DNA of 64,000 bases, taken from assembly GCA_018398815.1 (NCBI GenBank), contig CM031607.1, positions 88,320,997 to 88,384,996 on the forward strand, read 5' to 3'. The notes beneath the pieces were generated by a model. It saw only the letters and a program-made list of their open reading frames with translations. It was not told where the DNA came from and made no database searches. How positions within the stretch are numbered: the stretch's first letter is position 1; every line of letters starts with the position of its first letter. The stretch is from Conus ventricosus (lineage: Eukaryota; Mollusca; Gastropoda; Neogastropoda; Conidae). Shown piece by piece: positions 11,022 through 22,600 of this stretch. Position numbers and translations under genes: made by a program.

Positions 11022-11035
11022 CGCGCGCGCGCGCA

Positions 11036-11102
<67 letters not shown>

Positions 11103-11337
11103 AACCGCATACTCAGGCACGGGGAAGCAGATACGTACAGCACACACGGGAAAGCAGACGCGCACAACCACTCACGCACACCTTCGCACACACGCACTAA
11201 CACAGTTATCAATGAAATTTGCTACAGTGCTTTGTTAATGCCCATTCCTCTGTGTCTATGCCTTTTTTGTATGGTTGGGCAATTAGTAGTATTTCATGTG
11301 AAATCAAAGTTTGGTTCTTGCAGACTGTGAAAACAGT

Positions 11338-11399
<62 letters not shown>

Positions 11400-12970
11400 A
11401 TGTTTTTTCCCCCCTCCCCTCCCCTCCCCTTCAAATTAAAAAAAAAAATTCATATTGTATTTCATATTCCAGGTCCTCCATTCTCAGAGGCTAAACGAGA
11501 AGGCCCTGAACCCTTGGGTTTATTGCCTCAGCAGACGGGGACATCAAGTCTGCCCACTGCACATGCATGGCTGGAGCAGGTGAGACGTGCACCCACATTG
11601 GTGCCCTGGCATTCGCTGTTGACGCTTTCGTTGCAACACGGGAAAAAACAACATGCACGGGCGTCAAAGCCTACTGGAAAGTACCACAAGGCATGAAAGG
11701 TGTCACCCCAAAAGCAGCCCATGAAATTGATTTTAGTTCAGCAAAATCAAAGAAAACTAGATTAGAAAACTTTATTGAAGATGAGAATGCAATGTCATTG
11801 TCACCTACTTGCCAGAAACAGTTACCAGATGTAGCAGAACCATCAGAGGCTGAGTTAACTCAGCTGTTCCAACAGTTAGATATGACAAAAGCTAAGGCTC
11901 CTAACATTCTCAGGGTACTACCACAGTACTGTGCTGAATACAAAGTAAAAGATGATGGACAGATTCCTGTTTCTCTTCGAGCTCTTCATCGAGATGACTG
12001 TGTTGGGAAAAGCGCAGAAGAGCTGCAGGAATATTGCAGGTCTCTTGAAATAAATATTTCAAAAGAGCAGACAACTAAAATTGAAGAAGCTACCAGACAG
12101 CAGTCTAAAAGCTCCATTTGGTTCTCTATGCGTGCTGGGAGAATTACAGCATCCAATCTGTATGCTGCATGCCACACCCCAAGTGACAAACCATCAACAA
12201 GTTTGATTAGGAGGATTTGTTATCCTGAGAGGAATACATTTTCATCTGAGGCAACATCCTGGGGTCTTCAACATGAAGAGGAAGCAAAAAAGCAATACCA
12301 CCTCATTTCAAAACACAATCACACAAACTTTAAAATGAGGAACAGTGGACTGCATGTGCCACCAGAGTTCCCTTTCATGGGAGCTTCTCCTGATGCAGTT
12401 GTTTCTTGTGACTGCCATGGCATTGGATGTCAGGCAGAACAAGATCAGGCAAGCCGTTTCGGACATTAGTTTTTGCCTTCAGGAGAGAGATGGACAACTG
12501 ACACTAAAGGAAAATCATCCCTATTTCACACAGGTTCAAGGTCAGCTTTTCTTGACAAAATCAGACCACTGTGATTTTGTTGTGTGGACTAATGTAGACA
12601 TTGCCATTGTTCGCATCTTTCCCTGTCAGGTATTGTGGGGTGAGTGCATTGAAAGAGCACACAAGCTGTTCAGGCTTGCAATATTGCCAGAACTTGTCGG
12701 AAACTGGATTGATTGCCCTCCTTCAGCATCGACAAGCAACATTCCTGAGAAGCGACCAGTGGAAGAAGACAAACAGAAACCAGAAACAGATGAACTGTTT
12801 TGCTTTTGTAGGGAGGGGGAATATGGCGGATGGTTGCTTGCGATAACCCAGACTGTCCGTTGGAATGGTTTCATTTTGCATGTGTTGGGTTGAAATCAAA
12901 GCCAAAGGGTGCATGGTATTGCCCTGATTGCGCACCTCAGGATTCAAGACAAAAGAAGTTCAAAGTCTAA
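8945..12970 (+). CDS. SWIM zinc finger / YqaJ-type exonuclease / PHD-finger gene, two exons, frameshifted
   Basis: Exons 8945-9409 and 11473-12970 join in phase 0 (AAG|GTATGT donor, TTCCAG acceptor). The order of parts is as follows: a conserved N-terminal block ([37 protein letters not shown]), a SWIM zinc finger (CTC...CTH), a YqaJ-like exonuclease core with [10 protein letters not shown], and a C-terminal PHD finger (CFC, CDNPDC, HFAC, CPDC). Proteins with this architecture form multi-copy families in molluscs and cnidarians; YqaJ enzymes are phage-type recombination exonucleases, but the animal role is not established. Three breaks occur in exon 2: an extra T in 11518-11521, a break at about 12430-12450 where the expected E-x-K-C-P catalytic strand is missing, and one missing base near 12830. 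Probably a pseudogene, but single-base breaks could be assembly errors. Confidence 0.8.
9410..11472 (+). other. Intron of the YqaJ-family gene, microsatellite-rich
   Basis: GT...AG intron of 2,063 bp. It holds (GT)n at 9476-9537 and 9626-9668, (CA)n at 10060-10084, 10593-10650 and 11341-11397, and a compound CA/CG tract at 10931-11102. A (TAA)n-linked retroelement tail lies at 10842-10920. Confidence 0.75.
10842..10920 (-). repeat. 3' tail of a retroelement with ATT-repeat end
   Basis: On the minus strand a GC-rich end (AAGCGCTTAGAG ... GCGCTATAGAAATATT) is followed by (ATT)n. The same TATAGCGC-bearing tail recurs at 18541-18655, 33351 and 36235. Tails of this kind end several LINE/SINE families; I cannot name the family. 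Confidence 0.5.
11473..12970 (+). CDS. YqaJ-family gene, exon 2 (SWIM, exonuclease, PHD)
   Basis: Starts [16 protein letters not shown], then shifts frame by an extra T. SWIM finger at about 11555-11610, exonuclease core from about 12100 to 12690, PHD finger at about 12800-12935, stop TAA at 12968-12970. Three frames must be joined to read it through. Confidence 0.75.
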
Positions 12971-13015
12971 TTTGTTGACATAATTACATACTTACACATG
13001 TGTGTACACACGCAT

Positions 13016-13082
<67 letters not shown>

Positions 13083-13139
13083 TACTGTGTTTTACACTAA
13101 TTCTCTGTGTGTGTGTGTGTGTGCGTGTGTGTATGTGTG
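12971..13139. repeat. (GT)n microsatellites
   Basis: (GT)n at 13018-13081 and 13107-13139, separated by about 25 bp. Confidence 0.9.
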
Positions 13140-13510
13140 ACAAAAGCAATACTTGTGAACATGCATTGCTAATTGAAAAAAATGTTCATATGCTATGTCC
13201 TCTATACTTCAACAGTTTCTTGTGCATGATTTAATGTCAGCCAGCTGTTACAAGCAACAGCTTCTTGTGGTCATTCAGTGACTGAGATATTTGATGAAAC
13301 TGGTGTAAGCTCTGCGTCTGTGTGTGTGTGGTGGGGGTGGAGATGCTTCATTTTTATACATGTATTTCTAACTGGAAAAAATGGTCATGTGTATTATTCA
13401 CTGTAACACTAAAAGGGTTTATTGTGCATGATTTCATATGTCAGCCAGTTGTTAGAAGCAACAGCTTCTTGTGGTCATTCAGTGACAGAGATAGAAGAAA
13501 CTGGTGTAAG

Positions 13511-13554
<44 letters not shown>

Positions 13555-13734
13555 TGTGTGTGCACGCTTTATTTCTAAAAATGTATTTCTGGCTGGAATT
13601 TTTTTTCGTGTATTATTCACTGCATCACTATAAGAGTTGATTGTGCATGATTTCATGTGTCAGCTGATTGTGAGAAGCGACTTTTCTTGCGCTTATTAAA
13701 TGACTGGAATAGTTGAACAAGTTCGTGTAAGCTT

Positions 13735-13790
<56 letters not shown>

Positions 13791-13810
13791 TGTGTGTGTG
13801 TGTGTGTGTA
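13140..13810. repeat. Three tandem units of about 200 bp, each ending in (TG)n
   Basis: Units begin near 13140, 13331 and 13561. Each contains TTGTGCATGATTT, a TCAGC(C/T) block, GCTTCTTGTGGTCATTCAGT or a diverged form, and GTGTAAGC before a (TG)n run. The last run (13736-13808) is the longest. Function unknown; no coding potential. Confidence 0.75.
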
Positions 13811-14245
13811 AGTCTTGATCGTGCAGAGACTGCAGAGTCATTTTTTTGCTGGCAAGGGCCTCTTTCAGTTGCAGGTTTTCCTGAGTCAGTCTGTTCAGTT
13901 CACCTCTCATTAACTGTTCCTCTTCTACTGTTAGGCTGCTCATTTGTGACACGGTCTGACAAAACGCCCCAAACTCATCACTGTCAGGTGGTGGTGACTG
14001 AACTGTCAGTTCATTTACACTGGTTTCAGTGTCATCAGTACACAGAATGTCTTCTCCAAAATGTGCATCTGTTTCCACTTCAGTAACTTCATCACTTGTT
14101 GTTGTTGTCTTTAACTGCTTGTTACTGTTTCTGTTTTGATGCCTCTCATACCTATTTCCTTTCAGTTCTTTGTAGGCCTCATATCCCAGCTTCAGAGTTG
14201 GTTTCCAGCTGGGGTTGGTGACATCCATAATGTAAGCCTTCACTT
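13809..14245 (-). CDS. THAP gene, exon 2 (3' limit uncertain)
   Basis: Acceptor TTGCAG before 14245. The two first bases complete the split codon (Glu), giving HFVNEVKAYIM. Ends in a coiled coil that abuts the (CA)n tract. Confidence 0.65.
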
Positions 14246-14496
14246 CTGCAATACATTACAAAACAGATCAGTAACAAAATGAAAATTGATCACAGAAAAT
14301 AAGTTCCATACTTCAAAAAGTTTCAAATGAATGAGATGGGATTTCACCTGAAATAGGCCTTAAAACTTTTAGACAAAGAAACATACAATCAAAAAACAAA
14401 AACAAAACTGAAAAAAGATGCAAATGAAGAAAATACTCTTCACATATTTTTTAAAACTTATACCATGTATTTTAAGTATCACACACACACACACAC

Positions 14497-14530
<34 letters not shown>

Positions 14531-15211
14531 TGTGTGTGCATGCACACACGTGGGGTGCACACGCACAATCAAACACAAACTAGGATAAGGTGGAGTCAAC
14601 GTAGAAGATTACTTTAAAGGACAGAAGCACATGTCACTCAGCTGTCTGTCAATGAAAATATTATTATATCCTTTGAACGTTCTTTTCTTATTTTTGAACG
14701 TTCTTTTCTTATTTCAGTGATTTACATGCCCCCGTGTACTGATCTAAGACTTAAAAGATCAAGTGGCAAAAACATTTTAAAAAAAGTCCTACATAAAATG
14801 TTTTCCCCTCAGCTGCCTTCTGCTGCACGCAGACGAGGCATCCGGTTCACAAAGGAGACGGCGACACAGAAGAAAGAGAGAGATCTAAAGCGAAAGTAGA
14901 CTGTCTCTGCAGATTGTGTGTGCACGGAAAACAAACAGACATACAGATATAAACAGACATACAGCACCCACAAAAAACGTACCATTTACAAAGTGGTCGG
15001 AGCAAACAGATCTGTTGGAAGTGTCAGACCCAAATGTAACGGCCTTGAGTCGAAGTTGTGCCACCCATTCTCTCCGTCTCCTCGTTGTTAGGTCTTCGAT
15101 GATCTTCCCCTTCGTTGTTACTACGGTCGGTATGCTGAAATAACGCCTATCTTTTTCCCGACTTTGTTTATTGTGACAGCCTTTCACGCAACAATTTTTA
15201 CTGTCTTGCAC
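13809..15211 (-). CDS. THAP zinc-finger / coiled-coil gene fragment
   Basis: Two exons join in phase 1 (15211-14983 and 14245 to about 13809). Exon 1 encodes a THAP DNA-binding domain: C-x3-C (CVKGC), REWV, then CSDHF, the C2CH zinc site. After the splice, DVTNPSWKPTL is the THAP-family motif following the finger. An acidic linker and a leucine-rich coiled coil (EEEQLMRGELNRLTQENLQL) come next. THAP proteins bind DNA and often derive from or sit beside P-element or Harbinger-like transposases. The frame then runs into (CA)n at 13808, so the 3' end is missing or spliced further away. No ATG precedes the finger in frame: the first usable codon is GTG, and a TAA lies 6 codons upstream. It may be a broken copy. 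Confidence 0.7.
14246..14982 (-). other. Intron of the THAP gene
   Basis: GT...AG on the minus strand. Contains (CA)n at 14483-14527 and a duplicated 20-mer (TTTGAACGTTCTTTTCTTAT) at about 14673-14714. A plus-strand open frame from ATG 14726 to 14899 follows a good splice acceptor but matches nothing I know. Confidence 0.6.
14983..15211 (-). CDS. THAP gene, exon 1
   Basis: THAP finger. Donor GTACGT follows G at 14983, leaving phase 1. The 5' start is uncertain because no in-frame ATG is present. Confidence 0.7.
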
Positions 15212-15559
15212 TTGAAGTTCCTTCTTTTACTATATATTTTCCTTCTGCAACCAACGCGGAGCGTGCGTAAGTCTGCTTCCAGAACGCGTTCGTGGCATTG
15301 GTTCAGCCCCCAAGAACGAACGATAACTCTTCCCGGCACTTAGTGACGTCATCTCGACAGATCTAATACTAACCCGAAACTTCACCTAACCCTGATCCCA
15401 ACCAAACCCTCATCTTACAAAACTTGATAACCTTGTTCATCATTATTTGCGATTATTCTAATCACTATTGTTGTTCCGTTTTCCCCTCTCTCTTTTTTCT
15501 TTTTCCACACACTCTCCCCCTTCCTCCCTCTTCCCTTTTATTTGTTATTTCCAATGTAA

Positions 15560-15560
<1 letters not shown>

Positions 15561-15608
<48 letters not shown>

Positions 15609-15673
15609 CGCGCATGCGTGTGTGTGTGTGTGTGTGGTGTGTGTGTGTCATTCATTTAACGTCTTTCCACTAA

Positions 15674-15728
<55 letters not shown>

Positions 15729-15752
15729 CGCATGCGTGTGTGTGTGTGTGTG

Positions 15753-15788
<36 letters not shown>

Positions 15789-15792
15789 ATGC

Positions 15793-15839
<47 letters not shown>
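15561..15839. repeat. Compound (GT)n microsatellite
   Basis: Nearly continuous GT with CG-alternating breaks (GCGCGCGCATGCG), interrupted by 26 bp of unique DNA at about 15648-15675. Alternating purine-pyrimidine of this length can adopt Z-DNA. Confidence 0.9.
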
Positions 15840-15840
<1 letters not shown>

Positions 15841-16684
15841 CAGGTTCACGGGTGAGTACAAAGGCCTGGAACGTGTGTCAACTAAGGGGACGGGTATGTC
15901 TCTGAAGATTGTTTGTGATTTCATGGGTGAAGATCCCCTAAAACAAGAGTAACATATGGTACGATGTTGTTCTTTTGATCAGTTAAAAGTTGAACACCAA
16001 ACGCTGACTCAACTTTATGGTAAGCCTCAAAACGCTCACAATGAGTATACAATGTTTTAGTGCAAAATTCTAATTGTGGCGTGTGGCCTGCTTTGAAAAA
16101 AAAAAAAAAATCACGTTATCACACCGTGATCTAGATTGTTCCCGTGGTCAAAGAGACCGAGCCGCTTTTACTGGGAGCAGCCTGCGGCATATTGGACTGC
16201 GGGCAGTGTTTTGTCACTTGTCAAACGTGTCAACGCCTTGCGTTGCGTCACTCAGAAGGCCCGGCCGTTGCGACTGCACGTGTTCATGATAATAAGGAAC
16301 AGTTCAACGAGCCTCTCTTACAACCCCCCCCCCCCCCCCCACCTCACATTCCCCTTGCCTCCTGTCCCCTCTCCTTCCCTTGTCGTCCCACGCCTACCAG
16401 ACCTCTTTGAAGAAGAAAGGATGGACGTGGGATGAGCGGGGGGGGGGGGGGGGGGGGGGAGGAAGGGGTCTGGCGAAAGGGGGGGGGGTAGGGAAGGAGG
16501 AAAGGGAGGGAGGGGGGAGGGATAAAAGGATACTCTTATAGTTGATAAACTAATGGGGGGAGAAATAAATAAAATAAACTTCGACTAGCTGTTTAACAAG
16601 TCAGAGCATAATGAGTTGTTGCCACTGCAGTCATGAAGGCGGCTTTGATATACAACTAAAGAACGTGTCTGACGAAAAGTACAT

Positions 16685-16945
16685 TTTTGTCGGAATCGTC
16701 ATCATCGTCGTTGTTGTCGTCGTAGTCGTCGTCGTTGTTGGTGTGTTGTCGTCGTTGTTGTTGTTCTTGTCGTCGTCGTGGTAGTTATTGTTGTTGTGTT
16801 GTTGTCGTCAGGCGTCATCATCTTCGTCGTTGTTGTTGTCCTCGTCTTCGTCGTCGTTGTTGTGTTGTCGTCGTCGTTGTTGTTGTGTTGTCGTCGTCGT
16901 CGTTGTTGTGTTGTCTTCGTCGTCGTTGTTGTTGCTGAGGAGCTC
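16685..16945. repeat. Imperfect GTT/GTC trinucleotide repeat
   Basis: About 260 bp built mainly of GTT and GTC triplets with occasional CTC/TTC. The open frames it creates on both strands are by-products. Confidence 0.85.
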
Positions 16946-17589
16946 TTCATCTTCTGCTGATCTCCAGCGTTGTTGGAACAATAATAAAACTCACTGCTCA
17001 CCGATTGAAGAAGGATTACCTCTATTATGTCTTAATGCCTTCTTCCCACTACACGCAAATCTGTCTTCTAAAATGACGTAATTTATTTGGGATGGATTTT
17101 CACGTTCGTTCTTCTCCTCGCCCGGAAAGTCTGTTTTGTTTTGTTTGACGGAGGGCGGTGGGGGTTGGTAAGGGAGGGTGGGGGGGGGGGATTGAAGGGG
17201 AGGGCGGGATTGAGGGGTGGAGGGCAGTTGTTGAATCTATGAATCACACAAATGTTAGGATGATGGCTAGTTCTTCACTTGTGAAGATGAGTGGGAAATG
17301 CCCGTTGACCGCGGCCAGCCAACCGGGTGGGGGTGAGGCAAGCTTTTTTAGGTCCCCTTTTGCAGACCCGTCACCATTCGGAGCAAGCAGGCGATCCATA
17401 GAAAAGACTGTTTGGTCGCATGGGGTGAACGTACAAAAGCCGTTGTGTTTCTTCAACAGGCTAACGACCAATCTCCCAGACTGCCGACATGCAGAGTTTC
17501 GACTGCGACTTCCAGTGCCATCCCGCACGTGTCGTTTCACCGTGCTCCATCGCTGCAGGGCTTCTTCCTTCCCGCCTGCGCTACGACTC

Positions 17590-17735
17590 TTTGTAGTGAA
17601 GACCGGTGTAACGATCCATTTTAACTCCCCTCCACTTTTAACTCCCCGGGAGTTAGAATTAGCAAGTGCCAATTTTAACTCCCCGGGAGTTAAACCACAC
17701 CAGAATGACCCCCCCCCCCCCCCCCCCCCCCCCAA
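17590..17735 (+). repeat. TTAACTCCC repeat element with poly(C) end, copy 1
   Basis: Three TTTTAACTCCC blocks, two of them in near-palindromes (AACTCCCCGGGAGTT). It ends AATGAC followed by poly(C) at 17709-17732. A reverse-complement copy lies at 40895-41022 with the same order and the same terminal homopolymer. Non-coding; family unknown to me. Confidence 0.7.
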
Positions 17736-17862
17736 TCCCCCGTTTTAGATTAACTCCCCAACCCCAAAACATTCAGTTTTATGTGTTTGTCACGATATAC
17801 GAAATAAACATTTAATATACTCCCCTTCCCTCCCCCTCTCTCTGTCTGTCTGCCTCCCGCCC

Positions 17863-17893
<31 letters not shown>

Positions 17894-18538
17894 ACACACA
17901 CATACACCAACTTTCAGTCTCTCGTTCACTCTCCTTGCTTGTCTGTCTGGCTTTTTGCTTGTCTGTCTGTTTGTCTCTCTTAATCTCTCTCCTTCTCTCT
18001 TTGCTTGTATCTCTGTCTGCCTGTCTATTTGTTTATCTATCTCAGTGTCTCTGTCTCTAGTGTCTCCCCCACTCCCCCCTCTCTCTGTCTGTCTTGGGTC
18101 TATCCTCCAAAGCTGGAATGCGGCTGCCAATGGGCGCAAAGGTTTCTCTTTCCTTAGCAGATTTTTTCTTGTTATTAACAATGTTTGGATAAGTTCTGAT
18201 GACTATTTTTGTTTGTGGCAACAAACCTATTACTCACTTTGTCATTGGTTGGTTGGTCAGTTGGCTGGCCCAAAATTGTCACACGTATAATATGGAAAAA
18301 TCATACTGAATGTGTCAGAAACACTTTCAATCGCTAATACCTCGGCTGTTTCTGCATGGATTTGTGTCGGTTCTTTTCTTTTTTTTTTTTTTTGCAATGG
18401 ACTCATTGGAAAACCGCATTGACGAAACCGGAACACTCGTGTCGGTAGCGCGCATGCGTGCGCGTGAACGCCTGGAAATTTTGAAATTGGCGGTTTTTCG
18501 CGAATCACCCAGGTAGAGTCCGACCATGCTCCCCCACT

Positions 18539-18540
<2 letters not shown>

Positions 18541-18582
<42 letters not shown>

Positions 18583-18660
18583 TAATAATAATATTAATTT
18601 GGGGACTTCTATAGCGCGGTTTCAGGGTCTACGCCCGTATTTCCCCCACGCTTTAATAAA
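18541..18660 (-). repeat. (TAA)n plus retroelement tail
   Basis: (TAA)n at 18541-18594, then CTTCTATAGCGCGGTTTCAG. The same tail as at 36235 and, in changed form, at 33351. It marks the left edge of each MULE-containing unit. Confidence 0.6.
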
Positions 18661-19600
18661 AACAAAAAGGTAAACATACAAAAATTTATAAGCTTACGTC
18701 ACCATGAACAAAAAAACGTAAAGCTTTTAAAGTGAAAAAGCAAATTAAAACCAAAAAAATTAACACATAAAAGATTATATTTTTGTAAAACGTTTGTCAA
18801 CAAGGACAGCTGTTCAACACACACACACACACACACACACACACCACACACCACACACACACGGGGTCGGGAAAAAACGGCCCGGAAAAAAAATGGCCCC
18901 GGGGAAAAAAAGGCCCCGGGAATACATGGCACCGGAAAATCCCCAATGGTGGACACCCGCCACACAAACACCAACACACCCACACACACACAACACCAAG
19001 AGGAGGAGAGAGAGAGAAAGAGGAAAACAAAAAACAAGCCACCCTTTACATTATCACCCCATTTCACACACACCACCTGCTAATTGGGCAGGGCATGGGA
19101 TACAAAAATGCACGGCTTTTTCTGTCAATAATGCCCCGTGCTTTTCCACAGTTCGCCGCGCTCACGTATTGGCGCGCTTTAAACCGCACTGTTAAAAGTA
19201 GCGTTTGCTTACTGACAATTTCAGAAATGTGATCGGTTCATTTCAGTTTCAAGGGGAGCCAGCCATGGAAGTCATATCTGTAATAAGGGGGGCAAAAAGT
19301 ATCTTGGAGGGTTTTTATTTACACCAAACAGGTTCCCAAAGCCTAACACATTCGATGGAGGTGTGTCAACGTGGCACGGACTGAAAGGGGTCCCTTTTAA
19401 ACAACTCTCGATCTTGTAATCCTAAAATAGGAAATCGTAAAACCAGAGCATCGAGGCTAAAGTACAGCTCCCAAAAGTGTTGAGGATAAAAGAACAACTA
19501 AGAACAGCTTCGACAAACCATGTCAAATCTTCAGAAAACGCGCCAATTAAACGGGGAACCCAGGACGGAATTGAGCAAGAACGTATAAACCCCCGACAGA
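18661..19600 (+). mobile_element. FLYWCH-MULE 5' part, degraded copy
   Basis: Aligns by eye to 36290-37270: (CA)n, terminal repeat at 18862-18955, second (CA) block, then the ATG region at 19265 (MEVIS). The FLYWCH frame is broken many times. Differences are peculiar: isolated bases are replaced by their neighbours, for example GGCACC becomes GGCCCC and AAATAAGG becomes AAAAAAGG. Homology stops near 19600. Confidence 0.75.
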
Positions 19601-22600
19601 CTCATTTTGTACTCCACCATTTTTTTTGGGCGAAAGGGGCCTAAAAGCCGCCTTTTCCGTTCTCTGACAATAACTAAAAAATAACGACCCTAAAAACAAA
19701 CTACTGTGTGGGGTTACCCGTTTTCAATACAAATTTTTTACAAAAACTTTTGATTTCAGTTTTTGTTTAATCCTATTTTTTTCCGGGTTTTTTTCAAAAC
19801 ATCATTTTCGCGAAACATTCTTCAAATGAGTCTTTGTCTTTATTGAAATAAAACTACAGTTTTAACTGTTCCTAAAGTCTTTTAAAACTGAGTTTTTTTT
19901 GGCAAAAAAATCCACACCTTACCTACAGCCTTCCACTAAAAGCAGTTTTGACAAAGTTTTCTCTTTTTAACTATGTCTCTTTCTGCCGAACTCATCTATA
20001 AAAAATATTTGTCTGCTTTCCTTCAAACATCTATAAAACTGTTCTAAACACTCACTCAGTTTTTGCTGGGATTAACAAAAAATATTTTTATCATCCATAA
20101 AAACCTTCTATCAGAATGCTTGCCCATTTAATGTTGGACAAAAAACCACAATATTTTTTAAAATTAAAACGATAAACGTTTGTAACGGGTCGGGATAAAT
20201 ATTGTTTTTCCACAACCATTTGCCCACAAAAAAATGAGCAATGAGGGTTTTTGGCATAAATTTAACTGCCCATTTTTATAACGATTTTAAATCTAATTCA
20301 GTTATTTTTTTTATCATACTCTCCGTCAAAATTGTTCATTTTAAAATAAAACCCTATGGGGCCTAAATGTTAAGATTAACCCAATTTAGTCCTGAAAGAT
20401 TTTTTCTTTTAAAAGTCAACATTTTTTTGTTGCTTTTTTTTTAGATTTTAATTCCTCGCCATTGTAAGAACGACGAGGGAACTTAAGGCTTTTTAACGTC
20501 TAAGTTTTCCCAGCTAATATTTTTTCCTTTTTAAGGTCATCAAACGCCCCCCAACCCCATCCCTCCCCACACTTTAAAGACAGAAATTTCAAATATCATT
20601 GTAATGTCCCCAAATTTTTCTGTTTGGGAAAGAATGAAATTTTTGTAAAAGCTTTTTTTACAACTTTTTTCTTTTCTTGGAGGATGTACTTTTTTTTTCC
20701 CATACGGCTTTTTTCAATTTCTTTCCGACATTATCTCCGTAAAAGACTTACAGAAAAGGGGCCAGATTGAATGCTTTTTGAAACTTTTTTGACGGCCAAA
20801 AAAAAGTAAATGGGTTTTAAAAATTTAAAATTTTTATTTCCCATTCTAATAGGGTTCAAAGTGCCATTTGAGGTCAGTTTTCGAACTTTTTTTATATTCA
20901 TACGGGCCCAAACTTTAAATTGCTTCTAGTTGGTAGTTGTTCTGGTTAGGAAACCTTTTGTTGCGTAAACCCTCTTTGGTTTATAATCACCATCTTTATG
21001 TACCAAAACCATCAAAGTGCCTATCCACCATTCTTTTTCAAAGTCCGAAACGTCTGCAAGGTTTTTTTTAAATTCAAAAGTTATCCACCTCACGCGCTAA
21101 TGTAACCCGGGTTTTTCGGGCCCACGCGACATTATTTTTTAGTACTATTTTTTATTTCCAAAACAATGGCAGGTTTTACATTTCACGACTTCCCTTTTTT
21201 TGTTTTGTTTTTTATATTAAATGACCGACCCTCCCACAAAAAAATCTTTTAAACTGTAAATTAGGGAATGTATAATTTCATAATCGAATATGCCTTTCCC
21301 GAGGGAAGGCTCTAAAACAGTGGGGGCCCTTTCCCCATAAATTGTTTTCACAGTGCTCACTATCAAAGAACATAGAGTAATGAAGTAATGCAAGATCGAG
21401 CGGATTTTCCCCTCAAAAGTATTTTTGTCTGGCCCAGCAAAAAAACTATGAGGGGGAAAATTGTGTTTAAAGCCAAATTTTTTGCTAGCTCTCTAAAAAA
21501 AAGAAATGTTCCTTCGTCTTCAAGTTTTTAAAAATGTTAACATTTTTTTTAGTTTTGCTTGTTAATTTGAGAGAAATGTCAAAGTTCTCATTGCTTCTTT
21601 TAGTGAGCAAAACCGAAATAACCATCAGGTATTTTTAACTGCTCATTTTGGCCCCGCTCTGTTAACTTTAAAACCTTATTATTCTTTTTGGGTTTTTGTT
21701 AAATTTTAAACCATACGACTTTGTAAAATATTCATGGAGCGCGACCGTTTTTTTCCGCATTGTTATTAATCATTTTCAAAAAACAAAGGGGCGCGGGAGT
21801 TGTTATTGTTAAAACATTTTTAAAAAAAAATTAAAAATAGTGCATTAAAATATACGATGCAAATATTCTTTTGGGGCCGCACTACAATCTTAAAAATATA
21901 ACAACACACCCTCGACATTTCTGTACCAAATGTCGTTTTTTCATAAAAAGGTTTTGGTAACCCAAATGAAGGCTATCTTAACCCCCCTATTAAAAAAGAC
22001 AAAAATCGCGAAAGCGTGGTTTATCATCCGAGCGTTTTATCAAACCAGAAAAACTTTGCTGTGTTTTTGCATAATGGGTGTGGGGGTTCGTATGTAAACA
22101 TTAAATCATCCTGATCCTTTGGTTAGGTGTGTAAATTTCATTTCTATTACCCCTTTCAACGTTTTTTAATGAACGAAAGCCCCTTTACTGAATGAAAAAC
22201 CCGTTTAATCCATTCAGCAACAGAATAGACATGAATTTTTAAAGGATCTGTAACGAATTAAATATTAACACCAAGACGGATTTTAAACAAAAGTTGGATC
22301 TTAATCATGGTCTAGGCACCCCTTTTTTTTTGGGGGCTGCCAGAAATTTTAAATTTACAAAACCTCCTTAACACTTTCCTAAGCAAACAGTTTTTCCCCC
22401 TGGGGTCCATAAGAAAGAGCATAAAAACGCAGGGACAACATTTATCTTAGCCATTTCAAGGCCTAACTAGAGGGGGAAAAAAAAGAATAAAGACTCTTTC
22501 GACTTACGTTGGTGTTTGCTGGGGTCGCAACCACGGCAAGATCAAGCATAACTGATCCTTCTACTGGCTTTGAGCAAAAAACAATACTTGCAAATTTAGG

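Larger units (their letters stand above)
15212..18540. other. Gene-free, simple-sequence-rich region
   Basis: Holds (GT)n at 15561-15839, poly(C) at about 16324-16340, poly(G) at 16439-16459, GTT/GTC triplets at 16685-16945, a short-repeat element at 17590-17735, and poly(C) plus (CA)n at 17860-17903. The open frames here do not show conserved domains. Confidence 0.7.

Noticed and set aside
11518..12832. Programmed frameshifting in the YqaJ-family gene
   Set aside because: No slippery site with a downstream structure; single-base breaks occur all over this window, so errors or decay explain them better.
14717..14899. Plus-strand 60-residue frame after a good acceptor
   Set aside because: Basic composition but no family match and no partner exon found; it lies inside the THAP gene intron on the other strand.
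16688..17001. Threonine-rich or leucine/valine-rich proteins on both strands
   Set aside because: Translations of GTT/GTC triplet repeats.
17158..17748. 196-residue plus-strand and 163-residue minus-strand frames
   Set aside because: Both overlap G/C-rich tracts and the TTAACTCCC repeat on opposite strands, and neither shows a domain or start context.
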